From CAKSQF01 sp964568425 (lineage in GTDB: Bacteria; Bacillota; Clostridia; Oscillospirales; CAG-272): DNA of 64,000 bases. This document shows, in pieces, positions 34,205 through 40,472 of the stretch (the stretch's first letter is position 1; each line of letters begins with the position of its first letter). The notes under the pieces are model-generated. The model saw only the letters and a list, made by a program, of their open reading frames with translations. It ran no database searches and was not told where the DNA came from. The stretch covers positions 92,603 through 156,602 of the forward strand of contig CAZMPO010000003.1 in the NCBI GenBank assembly GCA_964568425.1. Direction: 5' to 3'. A program made the translations under genes and the position numbers.

Positions 34205-36523
34205 TCATACGCCCGACTTGACCTTTTGAAGCTGTTCGCTTTGAAGGGTGTAGAGACGATAGAAAACGCCTTTCTTTTCGAGGAGCTCCTCGTGAGTGCC
34301 CATCTCGGCAAGCTCGCCGTTCTCTATTGCCATGATGTAGTCGCAGTTTTTGAGTGTCGACAGCCTGTGCGCTATCGTGATCGACGTGCGTCCGACGATC
34401 AGCTTGTCGATCGCCTCTGATATGAGACGTTCGGTCTCGGTGTCCATCGCCGCCGTCGCCTCGTCGAGGATCAGCAGAGAGGGTGAGAGAAGCAGTGCCC
34501 TTGCTATCGAGATACGCTGGCGTTCACCGCCCGAGAGCGAACGGCTGCCGTTTCCGACCATCGTTTGGTACCCCTCGGGGAGGCTCAGGATGAAATCGTG
34601 AGCGTTTGCGGCACGAGCGGCGGCGATGACCTCAGCCATCGATGCATCGGGACGCGCGTATCTTATGTTGTCGGCGATCGTGCCGCGGAAGAGGAATATC
34701 TCCTGCGATACTATTGCAATGTTGCGGCGCAGATCCTCGATCTTTATCTTTTTGATGTCTGTTCCGTCTATCGATACAGAGCCCGATACGACATCGTACA
34801 TTCGCATTATCAGGTTGGCGATCGTCGATTTTCCGCTTCCCGTGTGACCGACGATGCCGACATGATCGCCTGCGTGAATGGTAAACGAAAGATCCTTTAA
34901 GATCATCCTGTTGGGATTGTAGTGGAAGTGTACTCTGTCAAACTTGATGTTGTCGGATATCGTCTCAAGCGAGACCGCGTCGGGGGCGTTTATGATGTCG
35001 GGGACTGTGTCGAGCGTTTCGAACATACGAGTTGCCGAGTTTGCGGCATCTGTAAATGTGTTCGTGAAGGTCGAGAAGAAATAGAGCGGACTGAAGATCA
35101 TTCCGATGTACCCGAGATAGGTGGTGAACTCACCGTATGTCATGTGCGCGCCCATTACTTGGAGACCGCCAAAGCCCCAGATCGCCTGGCTCGACATGCC
35201 TATTAGCAGCTCGGCTACGGGAAAGATCGTGAGCGTTATGAGGTTGGTGTAAAGATTGACCTCGTAGAGCTTTCTTGCGTATTTGCCGAATCTGTTGTTT
35301 TCGTCCTCCTCTTTTGCGAAGGCTTTAACGACGCGGACACCGTTCAGCGAGTCAGCCATCATGGTGTTCATCGACGAGCTGCGTCTCCATCCGATCGAAT
35401 ACGCGTGCCAAAGCTTCGGCAGCATGTGCCTGAATATAAGTATTATGATCGGCACGGGGACGAATACTATCAGCGTGAGCTTCCAGTTTATGATGAAAAG
35501 GAAGATCGCAAGACCGATGAAGTTCAGCGAGTTGATGATAAGATGCGGTATGCCGTCGATAAAGAGATTTCTTATCCTCACGACATCGTTGTCAACTCGG
35601 CTGATCAGTCTGCCGGTCGGGTTTTGGTTGAAGTAAGAGAGCGAGAGCGATTGAAGAGCCGAGAATATGTCGTTCTTCATCGTCGCCGTGACTCTGTTTG
35701 CCATCTCGGCATTAGCCCGCCCTTGCACTATGCTTATGATCAGCGATACTACAGCGAGCAGGAATATAAGCAAAACGACCGCATATACATAGCGTATGTC
35801 GTGCAGAATTCCGAGCTTGTTGCCCGCACCGTCCACCGAGGGCGATGTGATGACCTGGTCAAAGAGCAGTCTGCCGCTGATGATAGGCGAGAGAAGCGAT
35901 ATTGCCGATGTGGCAAGCAAACAAAGCATGACCTTGACAAGCTGCCATCTGAACGGCTTGAAATATTTGAGCATTCTGATAACGGTGTGTCCGCCGCCCG
36001 TGCAGTATTCACAGACCTTTCTGCGCTGATCCTTGAATACACGTCCGCATTTCGGGCACTTTGCGTTGAACTGCTCAAACAGCGGATCATTCTCGGACAT
36101 TTCTTCTCCCGCAAACGTGCGCTCCCATATCTGCATAAAGGCGACCATGTGCCGCTTGAAGGCGTTGGTGCATCCGCAGATGAATATCGTCGGCGAGGAC
36201 GCGGCGATCTTCTCCGATTCCTCGCGCGAGAGCCCGTGCGCGAATGGCACGTTTGTCAGATGGACAAGCATACGGCAGGATGTCGAGTAGTTGTCCATGT
36301 ACGGCTCGGAGAGCCTGTCAAGCTCCCATGAGTCGAACTGTCCGTCGTCTTCGCAGTATCTGTAAAGACGGTTCTTTTTTGCAGCCAGAAACAGCCAGCA
36401 CTTTCCAAAGCTTCCGTCAAGCTTTAGGTCAACTTGAAGTGCGGCGGTAATGTCCTCGTTTTTGATGCCTTTTTCGGCAATGACGGATAGTATTTTTTCA
36501 TCAGGTGTACATAAAGGTAACAT
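34205..36523 (-). CDS. ABC exporter with N-terminal soluble domain and zinc ribbon (cassette 2, first)
   Basis: 772 residues. The longer N-terminal domain (about 1-150, CWLFLAAKKNRLYRYCEDD) precedes a zinc ribbon KCPKCGRVFKDQRRKVCEYC at about 155-174. The exporter domain and an ATPase follow, with Walker A GHTGSGKST near 559, signature LSGGERQRISIARAL, ILDEATAAMDTETERLI and IAHRLST. It is a paralogue of 24545-26761. ATG 36523 has GGGAGG upstream. Transcription is from the minus-strand promoter at 36584-36612, which overlaps the araC-type gene's promoter. Confidence 0.9.
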   Translation of the reverse strand: MLPLCTPDEKILSVIAEKGIKNEDITAALQVDLKLDGSFGKCWLFLAAKKNRLYRYCEDDGQFDSWELDRLSEPYMDNYSTSCRMLVHLTNVPFAHGLSREESEKIAASSPTIFICGCTNAFKRHMVAFMQIWERTFAGEEMSENDPLFEQFNAKCPKCGRVFKDQRRKVCEYCTGGGHTVIRMLKYFKPFRWQLVKVMLCLLATSAISLLSPIISGRLLFDQVITSPSVDGAGNKLGILHDIRYVYAVVLLIFLLAVVSLIISIVQGRANAEMANRVTATMKNDIFSALQSLSLSYFNQNPTGRLISRVDNDVVRIRNLFIDGIPHLIINSLNFIGLAIFLFIINWKLTLIVFVPVPIIILIFRHMLPKLWHAYSIGWRRSSSMNTMMADSLNGVRVVKAFAKEEDENNRFGKYARKLYEVNLYTNLITLTIFPVAELLIGMSSQAIWGFGGLQVMGAHMTYGEFTTYLGYIGMIFSPLYFFSTFTNTFTDAANSATRMFETLDTVPDIINAPDAVSLETISDNIKFDRVHFHYNPNRMILKDLSFTIHAGDHVGIVGHTGSGKSTIANLIMRMYDVVSGSVSIDGTDIKKIKIEDLRRNIAIVSQEIFLFRGTIADNIRYARPDASMAEVIAAARAANAHDFILSLPEGYQTMVGNGSRSLSGGERQRISIARALLLSPSLLILDEATAAMDTETERLISEAIDKLIVGRTSITIAHRLSTLKNCDYIMAIENGELAEMGTHEELLEKKGVFYRLYTLQSEQLQKVKSGV

Positions 36524-36578
36524 GCTTGGGACCTCCCGACTTCTTGAGAAATTGCCTTGTTTTTTTCTCTAAAAGTTA

Positions 36579-36607
36579 TTGACATTTTAGCAGTAATGTG
36601 GTAGAAT
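36579..36607 (+). promoter_or_regulatory. Promoter of the AraC-type regulator
   Basis: TTGACA (36579-36584), a 17-nt spacer and TAGAAT (36602-36607). Further ATTGAC motifs at 36621 and 36642 lie just downstream and may be operator half-sites. Confidence 0.7.
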
Positions 36608-36612
36608 GTCAA
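36584..36612 (-). promoter_or_regulatory. Promoter of ABC/DUF1854 cassette 2
   Basis: Minus-strand TTGACA (36607-36612), a 17-nt spacer and TAAAAT (36584-36589). Its -10 touches the -35 of the opposing promoter and vice versa, so only one polymerase could bind at a time. Confidence 0.7.
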
Positions 36613-36709
36613 TGCAAATAATTGACTCATCAGTGAAAAAAATTGACTTCAATAAGCCAACCCAAAGTTTATATTAAAATTGTGTCGATATACGGCAAAG
36701 AGATACGCC

Positions 36710-37561
36710 ATGGAAAAAAAGTTTGAGATTTCGCAAGGTGAAAAAGACCGACTTGATCGGTTCAATGTAAGGACACTCAGCAACCCTGTGTCCGAGTGCC
36801 ATTTTCATTCGCAGATCGAGCTTTTGTATGTCGTGAGCGGCTCGATCGGCGTGACAGTCGGCGAGAGCGAGTCCACCCTCGGCGCGGGCGGACTTGCCGC
36901 TGTCGGCTCGTTTGAGCTTCACAGCGTCAGAGCAGTCACCGAGTCGATCGTCAAGGTCGTCTCGATCTCGGTCAGAAAAATCGCCGACTTTCAGGCGGTC
37001 TTTCGCAATAAGACCTTCGGCAGATCCTTTTGCGAGGACGATCATTCGGAGTTCGGACAGCTCATCGAGCGACTTGAGGCGGCGACCGAGAGTTCAAACA
37101 GCCTTGCCGCAAAGGGATACGCGTATATACTGATCGATAAGGCGATAGAGCTTCTCGGCACGGCGGTGATCAGCGAAAAGATCGGCGTCGCAAGAGAAAT
37201 GCTTTCATATATAGACGAGCATTTTACCGAAAATCTCTCGCTCGAACAGATAGCCGCCGATCTCGGGTACAATAGGGATTATCTGTCAAGAGTGTTCAGC
37301 AGTACCGTCGGCGGCGGATTTTGCCGCTACCTTAATCTGATGCGCGTGAACTACGCCGTTCAGCTGATAACAACCACCGAGCTGTCCGCCGAGCGTATAT
37401 CCGATATGTCGGGATTCGGGAGCGTGCATTCGTTTTATAACAGCTTCAGGGATGTCTGCCGATGCACACCCGGGCAGTACAGAAAACGTTTCGCAAAAAA
37501 AGAGCAGTGCGGCGTCGGGATGACCTCTACCGAAATACATCCGTCAGAGAGACTGATCTGA
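36710..37561 (+). CDS. AraC-family transcriptional regulator
   Basis: 283 residues. The N-terminal cupin-like sensing domain (CHFHSQIELLYVVSGSIGVTV) and a C-terminal AraC double HTH are both clear: FTENLSLEQIAADLGYNRDYLSRVFSS, then AERISDMSGFGSVHSFYNSFRD and CTPGQYRKRF. The ATG at 36710 is preferred to an in-frame GTG at 36680 because the conserved part begins soon after; the ribosome site (AAAGAG) is weak. Divergent from cassette 2, it is the obvious candidate regulator of that operon and of itself. The ligand is unknown, a sugar being usual for this family. Confidence 0.9.
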   Translation: MEKKFEISQGEKDRLDRFNVRTLSNPVSECHFHSQIELLYVVSGSIGVTVGESESTLGAGGLAAVGSFELHSVRAVTESIVKVVSISVRKIADFQAVFRNKTFGRSFCEDDHSEFGQLIERLEAATESSNSLAAKGYAYILIDKAIELLGTAVISEKIGVAREMLSYIDEHFTENLSLEQIAADLGYNRDYLSRVFSSTVGGGFCRYLNLMRVNYAVQLITTTELSAERISDMSGFGSVHSFYNSFRDVCRCTPGQYRKRFAKKEQCGVGMTSTEIHPSERLI

Positions 37562-37655
37562 GGTACAGATCGTCTCGAAACTTACAAAAATACCCACAGA
37601 ATGTGGAAAAGCTGTGTATTTTTTAGAGAAAAATCCATTACTTGTAAAAAAAGAC

Positions 37656-37684
37656 TTGACTTATCGGGTGTTTTGTGCTATAAT
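37656..37684 (+). promoter_or_regulatory. SigA-type promoter of the SleB-like gene
   Basis: TTGACT (37656-37661), a 17-nt spacer and TATAAT (37679-37684). Confidence 0.8.
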
Positions 37685-37690
37685 ACACGC

Positions 37691-37793
37691 GGACTTTTCC
37701 CAAAAACCGATATGAACGCAGAGCCGACAGCCATTGTCGGATGCTATCAAAAGTACGAAAGGATGCTTTCGCCTCGCGAAAGACCATAGTCTC
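37691..37793 (+). promoter_or_regulatory. Structured 5' leader of the SleB-like gene
   Basis: About 100 nt between the promoter and ATG 37794. It contains hairpins CCGACA-GCCAT-TGTCGG and CTTTCGC-CTC-GCGAAAG. The second hairpin covers the sequence just before the start, so it could regulate translation. No known riboswitch class was recognised. Confidence 0.4.
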
Positions 37794-38975
37794 ATGATTT
37801 TTAAGATCAAGGCGGCACACGCTATCGCGCTGAGTGCCACCGTAACCTTCCTTACCATCGGCGGTATAGTGCACAATGTCGACGACGCGTCAAAACCGCC
37901 GCTCGACCCGACGAAGATGACAACATCGATCACCCTTGCTGATATCGTCAATACGGATGGCTCAAAGAGCGATGTTATTTTCAACCGCCCGATCGTTCCC
38001 GCTCATACGACCGGCAGCGATCTCCAAGACGGATATTGGGCAGGCGATATTTTCCAGAGCGGCAGAGTCACCGATGACGAGCTCCCCGAGACGATCATCT
38101 CGACCGAGCAAAATGTTCCGATCACCTCTCCGACGACAAACGATATCACCTCTCCGACAACATCGATCCCCTCTCCGACGACATCGAGTGTCGTAACAAA
38201 TCCGCAGACAACGACAACCAAGCCGCAGACAACGACGACCAAGCCGCAGACAACGACGACGAAGCCGCAGACAACGACAACCAAGCCGCAAACAACGACG
38301 ACGAAGCCGCAAACAACGACGACGAAGCCGCAAACAACGACGACGAAGCCGGTGACAACAACAAAACCGGTGACAACAACAAAACCGATCACAACGACGA
38401 CCGCACCGATCACGACAACAACGCCCGTAACAACGCTACCTCCGGTAACAACGGCACCTCCGGTGACATCGCCACCTCCGGTTACGACAGAGCCGCCGAT
38501 CGTTCGTCCTTTCCCGAAATATCCCGATATAACGATCCAAAGTCAGGGCGGACTTATAGACGTCGAAGACCCCAAGGATGCATATAAGGGAGGCAAGGTC
38601 TCGGTAACCGGCGCGGATCGCGATCTGCTTGAAAGACTTGTCTATGGTGAAGCAGGCAATCAAGGTCCGGTCGGCATCGCGCTTGTTGCACAGTGCATCA
38701 GAGACGCAATGCTTTACGAAGGATTTGACTCTGTAGCCGAGGTTCGCACCAAATTCCAATACGCGGGCAGTATTTACCGCGGTACGAGCGATCTTGTAAA
38801 AGAGGTCGTTGCGTATATATTCGATGAAGGCGGATACGCCGTCAAGCATCCGATCCTGTATTTCTACGCACCGAGAAACGGCATTCCTTCCTCGGGCGGA
38901 TTCCATGAAAGTCAGGTATTTGTCGTTCAATACAAAAATTCGCGCTTCTTTTGGAAGCTCGGCGGCAAGATCTGA
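37794..38975 (+). CDS. SleB-type cell wall hydrolase with Thr-Pro-rich linker
   Basis: 393 residues: an N-terminal hydrophobic anchor (AHAIALSATVTFLTIGGIV) and a low-complexity linker (about 110-240) built of PQTTTTK and PVTTTK repeats. The C-terminal hydrolase_2 (SleB/CwlJ) domain begins LLERLVYGEAGNQGPVGIAL, with the catalytic-type Glu, and ends with YFYAPRNGIPSSGGF. It probably cleaves peptidoglycan of the cortex or wall. ATG 37794 is preferred to an in-frame TTG at 37734, since it starts just before the anchor; the ribosome site is poor, which fits control by leader structure. The linker may be glycosylated or span the wall. Confidence 0.85.
   Translation: MIFKIKAAHAIALSATVTFLTIGGIVHNVDDASKPPLDPTKMTTSITLADIVNTDGSKSDVIFNRPIVPAHTTGSDLQDGYWAGDIFQSGRVTDDELPETIISTEQNVPITSPTTNDITSPTTSIPSPTTSSVVTNPQTTTTKPQTTTTKPQTTTTKPQTTTTKPQTTTTKPQTTTTKPQTTTTKPVTTTKPVTTTKPITTTTAPITTTTPVTTLPPVTTAPPVTSPPPVTTEPPIVRPFPKYPDITIQSQGGLIDVEDPKDAYKGGKVSVTGADRDLLERLVYGEAGNQGPVGIALVAQCIRDAMLYEGFDSVAEVRTKFQYAGSIYRGTSDLVKEVVAYIFDEGGYAVKHPILYFYAPRNGIPSSGGFHESQVFVVQYKNSRFFWKLGGKI
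38202..38348 (+). repeat. 21-bp tandem repeat, seven copies
   Basis: In-frame units of CCGCARACAACGACRACSAAG encode PQTTTTK; copy number probably varies between strains. Two 18-bp CCGGTGACAACAACAAAA units follow. Confidence 0.92.
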
Positions 38976-38986
38976 TCAGATCGTTT

Positions 38987-39014
38987 GCGGCACTGTCGGT
39001 CACGGCAGTGCCGC
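38987..39014. terminator. Stem-loop after the SleB-like gene
   Basis: GCGGCACTG/CAGTGCCGC 9-bp stem, 11 bp past the stop, without a clear T tract. Confidence 0.55.
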
Positions 39015-39123
39015 GTCGATATTTATTGCCGACCGATTCATTTTGTGTTTCATTTGTTTATCATATTTTATATTTTATATTTTACTCTATTCCATTCATT
39101 ATCGAAAGAAGGTCATACATCGT

Positions 39124-40131
39124 ATGAAAAGATTGTACATCCCGGAGGGCTATGAGAGCAGGATATCGCCGCGCGATACGCAAAAGGCAATCAAACTCAT
39201 AAAAGATACATTTCAGGTCGAGCTCGGCAAGGCTCTCGGACTTGACCGCGTGACAGCACCCATCATCGTCACAAGAGAAAGCGGCATCAATGATGACTTA
39301 AACGGCATCGAGCGCAAGGTCCACTTCACAATGAAGGAGATGGGCGGTGTCGGCGAGGTCGTGCAGTCGCTTGCAAAATGGAAGCGAATGACCCTCCATG
39401 ATTTCGGCTATCAGCCGGGCGAGGGAATATATACCGATATGAATGCGATCAGAAGGGATGACGATGTCGACAACACCCACTCGATATTTGTTGATCAGTG
39501 GGACTGGGAGAAGGTCATCACCCCCGAGCAGAGAAGTCTTGACTACCTCGCGTCGGTCGCACATGAGATCGTGAAGGTGCTTGCCTACACCAAGCGTCTC
39601 ATCAACGCGCGCTATCCCTGCCTCACAAACACCATAAGCGAAGATCTTTTCTGCATCACCACGCAGGAGCTTGAAGATCTTTATCCGAGCAAGTCACCGA
39701 AAGAGCGTGAAAACGCTATCTGTAAAAAGTACAAGACCGTCCTTTTGACGCAGATCGGCAAAACTCTTGACAGCGGTAAGCGTCACGACGGTCGCGCACC
39801 CGACTATGACGATTGGGAGCTGAACGGCGATATTCTCGTCTGGGATCCCACCCTCTCGGCGGCTCTTGAGATATCCTCTATGGGTGTTCGCGTAAACGCC
39901 GACTCTCTGAAAAAGCAGCTCGAGGCGTCGGGAGCTGTCGAGCGCGAAAAGTTCCCCTATCACCGCGCGATACTCGACGGAACATACCCCTTGACCATCG
40001 GCGGCGGTATCGGTCAGTCGCGTATTTGTATGCTCATCCTTGAAAAGGCGCATATAGGCGAGGTGCAGTTCTCGCTCTGGCCCGATGACATGCGCAAAGC
40101 ATGCCGAGATGCGGGGATCAATGTGCTCTAA
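39124..40131 (+). CDS. asnA: Aspartate--ammonia ligase (asparagine synthetase A)
   Basis: 335 residues, normal length. Makes asparagine from aspartate, ammonia and ATP in the cytoplasm; structurally a class-II tRNA-synthetase-like enzyme. Motifs: APIIVTRESGINDDLNGIER near the N-terminus, IYTDMNAIRRDD, VDQWDWEKVI, the SMGVRVN strand and the C-terminal motif 3 region TIGGGIGQSRICMLIL. ATG 39124 is chosen from the family start MKRLYIPEGYESRISP and GAAAGAAGG upstream. A monocistronic gene between two hairpins. Confidence 0.96.
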   Translation: MKRLYIPEGYESRISPRDTQKAIKLIKDTFQVELGKALGLDRVTAPIIVTRESGINDDLNGIERKVHFTMKEMGGVGEVVQSLAKWKRMTLHDFGYQPGEGIYTDMNAIRRDDDVDNTHSIFVDQWDWEKVITPEQRSLDYLASVAHEIVKVLAYTKRLINARYPCLTNTISEDLFCITTQELEDLYPSKSPKERENAICKKYKTVLLTQIGKTLDSGKRHDGRAPDYDDWELNGDILVWDPTLSAALEISSMGVRVNADSLKKQLEASGAVEREKFPYHRAILDGTYPLTIGGGIGQSRICMLILEKAHIGEVQFSLWPDDMRKACRDAGINVL

Positions 40132-40142
40132 CAGTCGATCGT

Positions 40143-40183
40143 CGGCTGTCTCAAATGCCTAAGATCGGCACTTGAGACAGCCG
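40143..40183. terminator. Terminator after asnA
   Basis: Outer stem CGGCTGTCTCAA/TTGAGACAGCCG with an inner TGCC/GGCA. It shares the CTGTCTCAAATGC core with the terminator at 19271-19320. Confidence 0.75.
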
Positions 40184-40260
40184 CTTTCTTCAAGGCGAAA
40201 ATGAACAAATCTTGAACATTTCGAACTCGCGGTAAATTCTGATAAATTTTTCCTTTTTTC

Positions 40261-40290
40261 TTGACAATTCGACATATTTTGTGATAGAAT
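40261..40290 (+). promoter_or_regulatory. SigA-type promoter of the CotH/lamin-tail gene
   Basis: TTGACA (40261-40266), an 18-nt spacer and TAGAAT (40285-40290). It precedes a leader of about 175 nt. Confidence 0.72.
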
Positions 40291-40296
40291 AAGAAA

Positions 40297-40472
40297 AGAA
40301 ACCGAATTGTTTTTTGCTCGACAGGAATAATAAAATTGCCTGCCATGCGAGCGGCTTGTGCGAAAGTCTGAAAATGAATCTTCGATCATAGGTTGGCAGA
40401 TTTCTCCGCTTTTGCGGAGATCTTGCCCTCACATAAACAGCCACGGATCCCACGGAAAGGATGATCATAATA
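40297..40472 (+). promoter_or_regulatory. Long structured leader before the CotH gene
   Basis: Contains a closing pair CTGCCA (40340-40345)/TGGCAG (40394-40399) around a 48-nt purine-rich loop, then a hairpin TCTCCGC-TTTT-GCGGAGA (40403-40420). The 341-bp gap 40132-40472 has no gene beyond this and the terminator. It could be a regulatory RNA; class unknown. Confidence 0.4.

Noticed and set aside
35405..36331. 308-codon open frame antisense to an ABC exporter
   Set aside because: Charged low-complexity translation (many Arg, Tyr, Glu) opposite a well-defined exporter domain.
38202..38348. Regular repeats considered as a CRISPR array
   Set aside because: 21-bp units without spacers, in frame in a protein gene.
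38976..39123. AT-rich TATTTTATATTTTA tract before asnA as promoter
   Set aside because: No -35/-10 pair with acceptable spacing could be chosen.
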